Shown here piece after piece: positions 54,083-62,664 of a stretch of 64,000 nt of DNA (positions are counted from its first letter, which is position 1; each line of letters opens with the position of its first letter). Origin of the DNA: Mycobacteroides sp. LB1 (GTDB lineage: Bacteria > Actinomycetota > Actinomycetes > Mycobacteriales > Mycobacteriaceae); assembly GCF_013449725.1 (NCBI RefSeq), contig NZ_JACCFF010000003.1:124001-188000 (forward strand), given 5' to 3'. The notes below the pieces were generated by a model. It was not told the DNA's origin. It saw only the letters and a list, made by a program, of their open reading frames with translations, and ran no database searches. A program made the translations under genes and the position numbers.

Positions 54083-54733
54083 GTGACCGCAAGCAGAACT
54101 CGAAGGCACTCCGATGAGAGGGTTCGCATCCCGCGTGCGGAGCGGGCAGAGGCCATGAGGTTGCGGCTACTGGAGGCGACCTTGTGGTGCATCGTCGACA
54201 AGGGCTATGCAGCCACCTCCACCAATGACGTCGTTCGACGGGCCAAGGTGTCCCGTGGCGCACTTGCCCATCACTTCCCGACCAAGGCGGCGCTCGTGAA
54301 CGCCGCGGCCGGGCACCTGGTGGCCAAACGCGCCCTCGAATTCGAGTCGCAGATGGCTCGGCTCGAGCCAGAGCAACGCACTCCGGCGGCGGCACTCGAC
54401 ATCTTGTGGTCCTTCTACGAGCAGCCCGAATGCCGGGCCCTGATGGAACTGTCAATCGCCGCCCGCCATGACTCCGAGCTGCGCTCCTTGATGAAGTCCT
54501 GGGACGACAAGTACATCGAGGTACTGCGGATATCGGCCGCCGAGGTCTTCCCCGACGTGGTCGCTCAACCATTCGGTGATGTGGTGCTGCGCAGCATCAC
54601 CGCGCTTTATGACGGGCTCAGTCTCTACGACCTGGTCCAGGAAGGCCCTCGTCAGAAGGTTGCCGAGGTGCGTGCGTTGTTGATCGCAACAGTGACCCAG
54701 GTGTACCGAATGAAAGGAAATGCTCATGACTGA
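54083..54733 (+). CDS. TetR-family transcriptional regulator
   Basis: The 216-residue regulator has a TetR helix-turn-helix (about 38-75: TSTNDVVRRAKVSRGALAHHF) and a helical ligand domain. GTG 54083 is leaderless by promoter spacing. It overlaps the metal-dependent hydrolase gene by 8 bp, so both are under the palindromic operator. Confidence 0.9.
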   Translation: MTASRTRRHSDERVRIPRAERAEAMRLRLLEATLWCIVDKGYAATSTNDVVRRAKVSRGALAHHFPTKAALVNAAAGHLVAKRALEFESQMARLEPEQRTPAAALDILWSFYEQPECRALMELSIAARHDSELRSLMKSWDDKYIEVLRISAAEVFPDVVAQPFGDVVLRSITALYDGLSLYDLVQEGPRQKVAEVRALLIATVTQVYRMKGNAHD

Positions 54734-55574
54734 AACCACGACGCTTCCCATCCGCGCGCGCCGCATCCACTTCAACTATCCCGACGGCGGCCTGCGAAGG
54801 CATTACGTCCAGGACGACCTGGTGATGAGCCACGTCATCGCATATCTGTCCTCCACCTTCCCCGAGGGTGAGGACTTCTTCGTCCGGTCGGTGCGCCACT
54901 ACGCCGACGAGGTGACGGACCCTGTGCTCAAGGACCAGGTCAAGGGCTTCATCGGGCAGGAAGTGACACACAGCCGCGAGCATGTCGCGCTCAATGAACG
55001 GCTGCAGCAGATGGGCTATCCGACAAGATGGAACGACCGATTCACCGGAAGGGCGCTGCGGTGGGACGAGCGTAGATTCTCCCCGCTTACGTGCCTTGCC
55101 ATGACAGCAGCGCTGGAGCACTTCACCGCCGTCTTCGCGGAATCGCTGCTCGGTGACGAGGATGCGCAGGCGTTGTTGGGGTCCACGGAGGTGCGAAAGA
55201 TGTTGTTATGGCACGCCTATGAGGAATCCGAACACCGTGCCGTCGCCTTCGACGTGTACCGCACCGTCGGCGGCACTGAACGACGCCGTATTTGGACCAT
55301 GCGAATGGTGACGCTCACCTTCTTCGGCAGCATCGCGGCCTTCACCACGCTGTCTCTGCTGCGGGACCCGGCTACCTACAACCCGGTTCGGCTGCTACGT
55401 AGCCTGTGGAATCTGCGCCGTTCGCCGTTCCTGAAACGCTCTGTCCGCCAGCGATTCCAGCAGTACAACACAGTAGGGTTCCATCCCGACGACGTTGACA
55501 ATACGGCCCTGCTGAATCAGTGGCGGCCCGAGTTATTCGGTGAGACAGGACAACTCGCCAACAACCTGGCCTAA
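54726..55574 (+). CDS. Metal-dependent hydrolase family protein (PF10118-type)
   Basis: The 282-residue protein has clustered His/Glu motifs: VRHYADE, FIGQEVTHSREH, ALEHFTAVFAE and HAYEESEHRAVAFDVY. Together they suggest a di-metal helical bundle (ferritin- or oxygenase-like), as in the predicted metal-dependent hydrolase family COG3687. The substrate is unknown. ATG 54726 lies 8 bp inside the TetR gene; ATG 54720 is possible. Confidence 0.82.
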   Translation: MTETTTLPIRARRIHFNYPDGGLRRHYVQDDLVMSHVIAYLSSTFPEGEDFFVRSVRHYADEVTDPVLKDQVKGFIGQEVTHSREHVALNERLQQMGYPTRWNDRFTGRALRWDERRFSPLTCLAMTAALEHFTAVFAESLLGDEDAQALLGSTEVRKMLLWHAYEESEHRAVAFDVYRTVGGTERRRIWTMRMVTLTFFGSIAAFTTLSLLRDPATYNPVRLLRSLWNLRRSPFLKRSVRQRFQQYNTVGFHPDDVDNTALLNQWRPELFGETGQLANNLA

Positions 55575-55590
55575 CGGCTGGGCTCACGCG

Positions 55591-56262
55591 CTATCGGTAG
55601 GTCACCAGATCTCGATTACCGCCATCTCCGATCAGATGGGTGTGATCGTTAGAGGAGAGCAGGCTCAATCCACGCTTGCCGTTGACCACCGAAGTGATCG
55701 ACGAGTTGATGACAACACGTTGGGCGGTAAGCCAATTGGAAACGGTTCCGCCCCACAGATCCGCGACGATCATCCCGATCACCCCCGCGGACGTGGCCAC
55801 CACGGTGTCACCGCTCAATGCCGCGATATCGGCCATCGCTGCGAGCACGCGCTGTTGAAACCGCGTGTAGCTCTCGGCGTACTCACCGGATGAATCGGTG
55901 CTCGCCCACTGCGCCAGACCGTCCTCCAGAACGGCCTGAGTATCGCCCTTGGCCAGGCTCTTGACCGTGTTGACCGACGCCAGGCGTCGTATCCGCGAGT
56001 TGCCGACAATCTCCTTGTAGTCGTACTCGTCCCACCGGTCGTCCTGTCGCGGCTCGCTTCCCAGCGCCACCGCGATGGCGTCGCCGGTCTGCCGCTGTCG
56101 CTTCATCCCGCCGTGCAGGATTCGGGTGCCGCCCAGACCGCGGCGGGCGAGCTCGGCCGCGACGGTATCGGCCTGCCGCTGTCCGATGCTGGTCAGCGGG
56201 CTATCGGGACTGCTCGAGTAGTTGGCAGCTTGACCGTGCCGGACCAGATAGATGACGCCCAT
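55591..56262 (-). CDS. Histidine phosphatase (phosphoglycerate mutase-like)
   Basis: The 223-residue protein has the RHG catalytic motif (IYLVRHGQA) at its start and a second-half His replaced by the ATSAGVIG region; the usual partner motif is SHG. The absence of that second His makes catalysis uncertain. It is preceded by the SHOCT membrane protein gene 17 bp upstream on the same strand. ATG 56262 (MGVIYLVRHG) is favoured over 56271. Confidence 0.8.
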   Translation of the reverse strand: MGVIYLVRHGQAANYSSSPDSPLTSIGQRQADTVAAELARRGLGGTRILHGGMKRQRQTGDAIAVALGSEPRQDDRWDEYDYKEIVGNSRIRRLASVNTVKSLAKGDTQAVLEDGLAQWASTDSSGEYAESYTRFQQRVLAAMADIAALSGDTVVATSAGVIGMIVADLWGGTVSNWLTAQRVVINSSITSVVNGKRGLSLLSSNDHTHLIGDGGNRDLVTYR

Positions 56263-56279
56263 GAGAGGCATCGTATCGA

Positions 56280-56963
56280 CTAGCCGCCACCCAGCACGCG
56301 GCGCTTCTCGGCCTCGAACTCAGTCTCTGTGAGCGCACCGGAATCTCTCAGGGCGGCAAGCGATTTAAGTTGCTCGAGGCGTATACCGCTGTCGGACGGT
56401 TCGTAGGATGCGATGGGTTGAGGGCCCGCCGGAGACGACGGATGGGTAGTGCGCGACCGCGTCAGCACATAGGCGATCCAACCGATTATCGCCACGCCCA
56501 GCAGTCCGGCAAAAAGCCAGGTGAGGGCCCAATATGGGCTGCCGTGGCCGAATGCGAGTCGAGGATTGACGAACCCGTTGATCTCACCCTCTACCTGCAC
56601 GTCGTACGTACCGGCGGCGGGGATCTGTGCGACCCATACCCGCCTGCGGGCATCGCCGTTCACCGTTGTCGAGCTCCCGATACTCTCGCGCACCTGCGGC
56701 TCCGCCACTCCGGCCGGCGGAAAGATCGACATGCCCAGCTGGGGGATGAGCAGTCCGTTGTCACCCGAGACCCAGGAGTGGAAGCTGACGGTCACCTCGC
56801 CGGCGGGCAGTTCCAGCTGGGTGGTACCCGGGATCTTCACCTCGCCATAGGCGTCGAACTTGTCGAATACAAAGACGTTGAGGATGAGTGTGGCGATGAT
56901 GCCGATAACCCCGCCGACCGTCAGCGTCGTAAGTGCCCGTACGGAGGCCAGGCGCATGCTCAT
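56280..56963 (-). CDS. Two-TM membrane protein with C-terminal SHOCT domain
   Basis: The 227-residue protein has a TM helix near 13-35, an extracytoplasmic beta-rich domain (about 40-150) and a second TM near 155-178. A cytoplasmic tail ends in a SHOCT domain (LEQLKSLAALRDSGALTETE...). SHOCT domains are short helical pairs thought to mediate assembly. The start at ATG 56963 is chosen because the TM follows at once; the longer frame overlaps the divergent dehydrogenase gene. Confidence 0.75.
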   Translation of the reverse strand: MSMRLASVRALTTLTVGGVIGIIATLILNVFVFDKFDAYGEVKIPGTTQLELPAGEVTVSFHSWVSGDNGLLIPQLGMSIFPPAGVAEPQVRESIGSSTTVNGDARRRVWVAQIPAAGTYDVQVEGEINGFVNPRLAFGHGSPYWALTWLFAGLLGVAIIGWIAYVLTRSRTTHPSSPAGPQPIASYEPSDSGIRLEQLKSLAALRDSGALTETEFEAEKRRVLGGG

Positions 56964-57011
56964 GTGCCGAAGTCTGTCATGTGGGGTGACTGCGCCTCTA
57001 GCATCGGACGG

Positions 57012-58247
57012 ATGGACTTCGCCCCGTCTGACCGCGCTGCCGAACTGACCACCGCCGTCCGGGAGTTCATCGATCGGGAGGTCATGCCGGTGGAGCGCGC
57101 CGTGCTGGCTCACCACGACGAACTGCTGGGCGCCCGCGCGGGTACGACGGCCGAGCTGTGGGCGGTGCCGCCAGAGTTGGACGCGTTGAAGACGAAGGCT
57201 CGGTCCGCTGGGTTGTGGAATCTATTCCTGCCCGACCCCGAGCTTGGTGGCGGACTGTCCAACTCCGAGTACGCGCCACTGGCCGAGCAGATGGGCCGAT
57301 CACTGTTCGCACCTACCGTATTCAACTGCAACGCACCGGATTCCGGGAACATGGAGGTACTGCACCGATATGGCAGCCAGGAACAGAAGGAGATGTGGCT
57401 AGAACCCCTGCTGGAGGGCGATATCCGTTCGGCGTTCTGTATGACCGAACCCGATGTCGCGTCCTCCGATGCCACGAATATGGCGGCCACCGCCGTCGTC
57501 GAGGGCGACGAGGTGGTCATCAACGGACGTAAATGGTGGAGCACCGGTGTGGGTCATCCCGACTGCAAGGTGATCATCTTCATGGGGCTCACCGACCCCA
57601 CTGCGCATAGGTACGCGCGCCACTCGATGGTCCTTGTCCCGATGGACACCCCCGGCGTCACCGTCGAACGGATGCTGCCCACGATGGGGTTCTACGACGA
57701 GCCTGGCGGGCACGGTGTGGTGTCCTTCGACAATGTGCGGCTCTCTGCGGATGCGTTCATCGCGGGACCGGGTAAGGGATTTGAGATCGCCCAGGGGCGG
57801 TTGGGGCCCGGCCGGGTGCACCATGCCATGCGCTTGATCGGCCTTGCCGAGGTGGCGCTGGAGCATGCGTGCCGACGGGGGTTGGACCGCACCGCATTCG
57901 GAAAACCTTTGGTGAACCTCGGCGGAAACCGTGAACGCATCGCCGACGCCCGCATTGCCATCAACCAGACCCGGCTGTTGGTGCTGCATGCCGCCTGGTT
58001 GTTGGACACCGTGGGCATCATGGGGGCGCTGTCGCCAGTGTCCGAGATCAAGGTGGCCGCACCGAACATGGCGCAGCAGGTCATCGACATGGCGATCCAG
58101 ATCCATGGCGGCGGAGGTCTTTCCAATGATTTCCCATTGGCGGCGGCTTGGGTCAACGCCCGCGCACTGCGCCTGGCCGACGGCCCCGACGAGGTGCACC
58201 GTGGGGTAGTGGCCCGGATCGAGCTTGCGAAACACGCTATCGAGTGA
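57012..58247 (+). CDS. Acyl-CoA dehydrogenase (FadE/ACAD10-11-like)
   Basis: The 411-residue flavoenzyme has the acyl-CoA dehydrogenase signatures AFCMTEPDVASSDATNM and GRKWWSTGVGH (FAD-binding middle domain) and the C-terminal GGGGLSNDFPLAAAW/RALRLADGPDEVH. It catalyses alpha,beta-desaturation of an acyl-CoA; chain specificity is not readable. ATG 57012 is the natural N-terminus; the long upstream frame belongs to the antisense of the SHOCT gene. Its 3' end overlaps the convergent transporter gene by 11 bp. Confidence 0.92.
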   Translation: MDFAPSDRAAELTTAVREFIDREVMPVERAVLAHHDELLGARAGTTAELWAVPPELDALKTKARSAGLWNLFLPDPELGGGLSNSEYAPLAEQMGRSLFAPTVFNCNAPDSGNMEVLHRYGSQEQKEMWLEPLLEGDIRSAFCMTEPDVASSDATNMAATAVVEGDEVVINGRKWWSTGVGHPDCKVIIFMGLTDPTAHRYARHSMVLVPMDTPGVTVERMLPTMGFYDEPGGHGVVSFDNVRLSADAFIAGPGKGFEIAQGRLGPGRVHHAMRLIGLAEVALEHACRRGLDRTAFGKPLVNLGGNRERIADARIAINQTRLLVLHAAWLLDTVGIMGALSPVSEIKVAAPNMAQQVIDMAIQIHGGGGLSNDFPLAAAWVNARALRLADGPDEVHRGVVARIELAKHAIE

Positions 58248-59538
58248 CGGCGAGCGCGTAGCGCATACCGCGGTGCAGGCTCGCCCCCACCAGCAGTCCC
58301 AGCGCGATCGAGAAGATCGCCATGCAGGTATCGAGCAGCGCGGCGAGGTTGGCGTGGCCGGTGGCGGCGACCTCGCTGACGTTGACGAAGCTCAGCGCAC
58401 CGGGCACCAAACACCAGAACGCCGCGAGCAGCAACACGATTGCCGAAGGGGCGCCCTTGAATCGCGCCGCGAAAAGGGCAAAGGGAACGACGGCGACCGC
58501 CCCGACGAAACCCGTCATCGCCGGTGCCAGGAACAGACCGCCGAGCCGCTGTCCCAGCATCGCGACGCCGATCGCCAGAATCAGCCAGATCAGCGATCCG
58601 CGCGGTGCGGACTTGTAGAGGTAGAACCCCACCGCGATCACCGGCACGGCCAGCGCGATCGTCCAGCTGCCCAGCGGTGGTCCCAGTAACGAGGGCTCCA
58701 GTGGTCCAGCCACTTTCACGCCGATCACCACACCAAATGCCAACAGCATCAGTTGTGCGATGCCGTACACGATGCGGGTCGACCCGGCCATCAGCTGGGT
58801 GCTGGTCAGCTCCAACGCCCCGATGGTGAGGGTCACCCCGGGAAGCACGGCAATCAGGGCCGGCGCGACGACGCGCGCCAGACCCTCGCTGGGCACGTTC
58901 GCGACGATGAACGTGCTGAGCACCGTCACTACGAAGGCGGCCACGGCGGGCATGGTCGCGGCCAGGGTGGGCATGGGATTTGTCGCCAACATGAGCATGC
59001 CGACGATCAAGCCCAGCACCAGGTAGGCGGGTAGCGCCGAGGAGGTCGGCGCAAGGGCCAGCCCGAAACCGAGGGTCAGGATGGTGTGTCCGATCACGGT
59101 GATGATTGCCCCGAAACGTGGCTTGAGGCATCGGATCTCGTAGATCCGTGCGATCGCCTCCGCTGGCGCGATGGCCCCGACGGCGGCCATATCGGCGATG
59201 GTGTCGATATGACCGGCCTGATCCAGCTGCGCTGTACTGCGGGTGGATTCCTCCACTTCCAGCTGTCCGGTGACACCGTCGATCTGGATGATCAGCACAG
59301 TCGGCAAGACGACGGCGCGCAGCTCCTTGTCGGTGTATTGCGGTGCGATGTCGTGCAACTTGGCCAGCACCAGGTTGGTGGGCTGGCCGACTTCGAGCAT
59401 TGCGATGCCGAGCATCCGCAGCATCGTGACAACTTCGGCGTCGTCGAAATGCTTCGCGTCAGCCAGCGGTACGGGCTTGTCCTTAAGAGTCTTCCGGACA
59501 AGCGCCAGCGCGCGCCCGCGCCTGGTCAGCGCCGTCAT
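58237..59538 (-). CDS. ThrE-type (threonine/serine exporter, YjjP/YjjB-like) transporter
   Basis: The 433-residue protein joins the N-terminal ThrE domain (about 30-270; soluble part, then TM helices) with the C-terminal ThrE_2-type domain (about 285-425), about ten TM segments in all. Corynebacterial ThrE exports threonine and serine by proton motive force. ATG 59538 is chosen over an upstream frame in the LapA gene. It follows the LapA-domain gene by 20 bp on the same strand. Confidence 0.85.
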   Translation of the reverse strand: MTALTRRGRALALVRKTLKDKPVPLADAKHFDDAEVVTMLRMLGIAMLEVGQPTNLVLAKLHDIAPQYTDKELRAVVLPTVLIIQIDGVTGQLEVEESTRSTAQLDQAGHIDTIADMAAVGAIAPAEAIARIYEIRCLKPRFGAIITVIGHTILTLGFGLALAPTSSALPAYLVLGLIVGMLMLATNPMPTLAATMPAVAAFVVTVLSTFIVANVPSEGLARVVAPALIAVLPGVTLTIGALELTSTQLMAGSTRIVYGIAQLMLLAFGVVIGVKVAGPLEPSLLGPPLGSWTIALAVPVIAVGFYLYKSAPRGSLIWLILAIGVAMLGQRLGGLFLAPAMTGFVGAVAVVPFALFAARFKGAPSAIVLLLAAFWCLVPGALSFVNVSEVAATGHANLAALLDTCMAIFSIALGLLVGASLHRGMRYALAVTR

Positions 59539-59558
59539 GCGCCGACTGTAGCCCGGTC

Positions 59559-59927
59559 TTAGGCCTTGAGGTTCTTCTTCGCCGCGCGCCGCAGCTGGAT
59601 GATTCGCACCCCACCGACCAGGGCGGTGAGCGCTGCACCGGTGATGGCCGCGAACAACACCGTGATGCCCAGAGGCATCTGGATCTCCCACGAGAGGAAG
59701 TGGGTGGTCGTGTCCGTCAGATTCTGCAGAATGAACACCAGCAGCAGAATCAGGATCAACAGGCCAAGGATGACGCCGGTCCAGGTCGCCGCCGCGCGGG
59801 TCCGCTTGACCGCGTCTTCCTTTTTGGCGGGCTTCGTGGCGGGCAGCGGTGGCTGCTCCCCGACGGGGATGTCGATCGATGTGTCGGCAACCGGAGAGTC
59901 CGGAGTCGTACCGGGGTCACTGGTCAT
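59559..59927 (-). CDS. LapA/DUF1049-domain membrane protein
   Basis: The 122-residue protein has a Pro/Asp-rich N-terminus, two TM helices (about 50-70 and 85-108) with the LapA-type loop QNLTDTTTHFLSWEIQMPLG between them, and a basic C-terminus. Role unknown; related proteins help assemble cell-surface lipids or polysaccharides in other bacteria. It is probably co-transcribed with the ThrE-type gene. Confidence 0.8.
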   Translation of the reverse strand: MTSDPGTTPDSPVADTSIDIPVGEQPPLPATKPAKKEDAVKRTRAAATWTGVILGLLILILLLVFILQNLTDTTTHFLSWEIQMPLGITVLFAAITGAALTALVGGVRIIQLRRAAKKNLKA

Positions 59928-59969
59928 CTGTCCATCATTTGCTACGCGAGCGGGTATTGCAAGCGTGAA

Positions 59970-60018
59970 TGTCGACTTTTGGCGTGAAAGTACGAGCGAA
60001 AGTCGCCAAAAGTCGACA
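59970..60018. terminator. Long perfect stem-loop between LapA promoter and dehydrogenase gene
   Basis: TGTCGACTTTTGGCG (59970-59984) is inverted perfectly at 60004-60018 (15 bp) with a 19-nt loop. It lies 12 bp beyond the stop of the minus-strand gene at 60030, so it can act as its terminator. Its sequence looks like a recurring mycobacterial intergenic palindrome. Confidence 0.65.
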
Positions 60019-60029
60019 CTCGACGCTGG

Positions 60030-61112
60030 TCAGGTCCGGATAGTGCCCAGTCCGGGGATTACGGGCAAATCGAGTGGTGTCAGGAATCCCGGCTTAGCGC
60101 CGATCACCGCTGGTATCGCGTTGATGGCGCGCATCCCGGTAGCCAGGCAGCCGCCGATGGCGCCGTCGCCGGTGCGCTCGTCACGGAACACGGTCTCTTG
60201 GGTGATGTTCGGGCTGCCTTTGATCTCGATGCGGTAGGCGTCGTTGTCCACCGACTGCGCCCGCGGCCAGTGCGGCGCGGTGTCGTTGGTGATCCGGTTG
60301 ACATGCTCGATGACGATCTTGGGCTCTCCGCCTACCCAACCGCGGATCTCGAAACGCACGGCGGCGCAATGTCCCGCCGTGATCGTTCCGGTATTGGGCT
60401 CCGCGCCGTAGGCGATCTCGGTTGGGGTGGCCCACTTTTCGTAGACGGTGTCGATCTTGTCGAGTTTGACCCCGACGGCGTCGGCGATCATCGGAATGGT
60501 GTGTCCCCACGCCAGGATCAGCACCTCGGGGATCTCCAGCACCGCCTGTTGGTCCATGGGTGCGCCCAGTCCCATCGGGGTGCTGAAATCGCCGTTGTAG
60601 TACTGGTAGTCCAGGAGCTCTTGCACTAGAACCGAATCCACCCGACCGCCCACACCGAGCAGGGTCATCGGGAACAGATCGTTGGCAAAGCCAGGGTCGA
60701 TACCGGTAGTGAAACATGAGGTCTGGCCGTCCTCACAGGCCTGCGTGATATCCACCAACATCTCGGGCGGGCAGACCTGCGGGTACACCCAGGGTGTCAT
60801 GGCGGTGGAGACCACATTGTGTCCGCTGCGCAGCGCCCGGGACATGTTGTCGATGTTCTCCAGGGCGTACTGCGCCGTCGGTCCGAAGTACGCGACGGTG
60901 CCTTCGGTGCCCAGCGCGGCGTCGATATCGGTGGTCGCCGCCAGCCCGATCGGGTGACTGCCCACGAGGGTCCCGACGTCCACACCCTCCTTGGCCGGAT
61001 CGTGTACCAGGACGGCGGCCAGCTCGAATACCGGGTGGTCCAGCAGCTCGCGGATCACCAGCTTGCCGACTACGCCTGTGCCCCAAAGGATGACGGGATA
61101 CTTGTCGCTCAT
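60030..61112 (-). CDS. DapB-like NAD(P)-binding amine dehydrogenase family protein
   Basis: The 360-residue protein has an N-terminal Rossmann start (VILWGTGVVGKLVIREL), like dihydrodipicolinate reductase, and a C-terminal domain resembling 2,4-diaminopentanoate dehydrogenase (GIDPGFANDLFP, GHTIPM, GHCAAVRFEIRG). It probably oxidises an amino compound or hydroxylated intermediate with NAD(P). Its ATG overlaps the SDR stop (ATGA), so the two enzymes act together. Confidence 0.75.
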   Translation of the reverse strand: MSDKYPVILWGTGVVGKLVIRELLDHPVFELAAVLVHDPAKEGVDVGTLVGSHPIGLAATTDIDAALGTEGTVAYFGPTAQYALENIDNMSRALRSGHNVVSTAMTPWVYPQVCPPEMLVDITQACEDGQTSCFTTGIDPGFANDLFPMTLLGVGGRVDSVLVQELLDYQYYNGDFSTPMGLGAPMDQQAVLEIPEVLILAWGHTIPMIADAVGVKLDKIDTVYEKWATPTEIAYGAEPNTGTITAGHCAAVRFEIRGWVGGEPKIVIEHVNRITNDTAPHWPRAQSVDNDAYRIEIKGSPNITQETVFRDERTGDGAIGGCLATGMRAINAIPAVIGAKPGFLTPLDLPVIPGLGTIRT

Positions 61113-61891
61113 GAGAAGAACTCTCCTGCGTTGACGAATAGGGTCTGCCCGGTCACCATCCGGGCGCGGTCCGAGGCGAAGAACACCACCGCGTCGGCGA
61201 CGTCCTCATCGGCGGGCATTTCGCCCAGCGGGAACTTGGCCGTCAGCTCCGACAGCACTTCCGCTTGGGTGATACCGCGCTGCTGCGCGACCAAGCCGAT
61301 GTACAGCTGGATCGGTGGTCCGTACATCCACGTCGGTACCACCATGTTGAGGCGAATTTTGTGCGGGCCCAGCTCCTTCGCGAGCTGGTACATCGCGTTC
61401 TGTAACGCTCCCTTGGATGTCGCATACGCGGCCTGGGGCAGCTGCGGATGAAAGGCCGACTGCGAACCGATGAAGACCACCGATCCGCCGTTCTTCTTCA
61501 GCTCCGGCACGGCTGCCTGCACGAGTTGAAGCGTGCCGACGACGTTCGTGTTGAGCATCGCCTGCCACTGCGCCAGATCCGCACCCTCGATGCCGCCGAA
61601 GACGTCTTCCTTGGCCGCAACGTTCACCAGTACGTCCACCCCACCGAATCGCTCGCAGGCGGTGTCGATCAGACCTTGGCATGCTTGCGCGTCGTTGATA
61701 TCGGTGACCGCCCAGGCGACGGTGGCCACGGTGTCGTCGAGTTCTTTCGCGAGGTTTGCAAGGTTTTCCCGGGTGCGGGCGCCGAGCACCACATTGGCGC
61801 CGTCTTGGTGCGCCTTGAGCGCGACCTCGCGTCCTAATCCGGTGCCCACGCCGGATATCACCACGGTCTTTCCGGAAAGAAGTCCTGTCAT
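61109..61891 (-). CDS. Short-chain dehydrogenase/reductase
   Basis: The 260-residue SDR has the cofactor motif SGVGTGLGRE, NVAAKED and the catalytic Ser (GSQSAF) with YATSK (YxxxK). ATG 61891 (MTGLLSGK) is the natural start. It is coupled to the DapB-like gene and divergent from a TetR gene 59 bp away, which probably regulates both. Confidence 0.9.
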   Translation of the reverse strand: MTGLLSGKTVVISGVGTGLGREVALKAHQDGANVVLGARTRENLANLAKELDDTVATVAWAVTDINDAQACQGLIDTACERFGGVDVLVNVAAKEDVFGGIEGADLAQWQAMLNTNVVGTLQLVQAAVPELKKNGGSVVFIGSQSAFHPQLPQAAYATSKGALQNAMYQLAKELGPHKIRLNMVVPTWMYGPPIQLYIGLVAQQRGITQAEVLSELTAKFPLGEMPADEDVADAVVFFASDRARMVTGQTLFVNAGEFFS

Positions 61892-61924
61892 CGGCTGCCC
61901 TTCTGCATGTGACCCACGCCTCAA

Positions 61925-61941
61925 CGTTACACAGTGTTACG
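61925..61941. promoter_or_regulatory. Near-perfect 17-bp palindrome between SDR and TetR genes
   Basis: The site reads CGTTACACAGTGTTACG, symmetric around its central A with a single mismatched pair. It overlaps TACGAT (61938-61943), a -10 box 7 nt before the TetR ATG 61951, so binding would repress the TetR promoter and likely the divergent SDR. Confidence 0.65.
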
Positions 61942-61950
61942 ATATTTGCA

Positions 61951-62601
61951 ATGGCTACCGACGAGTTACCAGTGGGCAGCGACCCGATGTCGCCGGCGGT
62001 GCGGCTCCGAGGCCGCAGGCGTAGCTCCGATATCGACACCAAGGCGCTCGCTGCCGCGCGCGAGCTCCTGGTCGAACAGGGGTGGGAGGCCACCACCATG
62101 GTTGCGATTGCCGAGCGGGCTGGTGTCGGCAAGCCTGCTCTGTATCGCCGGTGGCCGTCGCGCGCACACCTGGTCTTCGAGGCCGTGTTCGGTTGGACGG
62201 CCCCTACTCAGGAGATGAGCGCGGCCGCGGGAGTCGGCGACTGGGTGCGTCAATCCTGCTCGTACACAGCGGAACTCTTCGAGCGACCGGATGTCATCGC
62301 GGCCGCCCCCGCACTCCTCGGCCAGATGCGCACCGATCCCGAATTGGGGCAGGCTATGTGGGCGAGCTTCGGTGAGACAGGTGCCGAACTGCTCTCACAG
62401 GTGATGCGTGTACAGCATCCCGAGATCGGCCAGCAGGAGGCGCATGACCGGGCCAACGCCACCATGTTGATGATCATCGGAGCCAATGTCCTCGCACGCC
62501 AGCTGCTTCCCGACGAGCAGGCGGAGACGGTTCTCAAATATTTGCCATCGCTCCTGGCGGCGCCGAGCGAGAACCCCGAAACAGATGCCTCGGACGGTTA
62601 G
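61951..62601 (+). CDS. TetR-family transcriptional regulator
   Basis: The 216-residue regulator has a TetR helix-turn-helix (about 45-85: TMVAIAERAGVGKPALYRRWPS) and an all-helical ligand domain. ATG 61951 is leaderless by promoter spacing. The palindrome before it and the divergent SDR/DapB-like operon suggest it senses a substrate of that pathway. Confidence 0.9.
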   Translation: MATDELPVGSDPMSPAVRLRGRRRSSDIDTKALAAARELLVEQGWEATTMVAIAERAGVGKPALYRRWPSRAHLVFEAVFGWTAPTQEMSAAAGVGDWVRQSCSYTAELFERPDVIAAAPALLGQMRTDPELGQAMWASFGETGAELLSQVMRVQHPEIGQQEAHDRANATMLMIIGANVLARQLLPDEQAETVLKYLPSLLAAPSENPETDASDG

Positions 62602-62664
62602 CCACCGGAATCTTCCCGACGGTAAAACCGGGCAGGGTAGCCACTCCCCGGTTACTGTCGGAGG

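Noticed and set aside
56370..57011. Upstream extension of the acyl-CoA dehydrogenase frame
   Set aside because: It is antisense to the SHOCT membrane protein gene; the dehydrogenase N-terminus begins naturally at ATG 57012.
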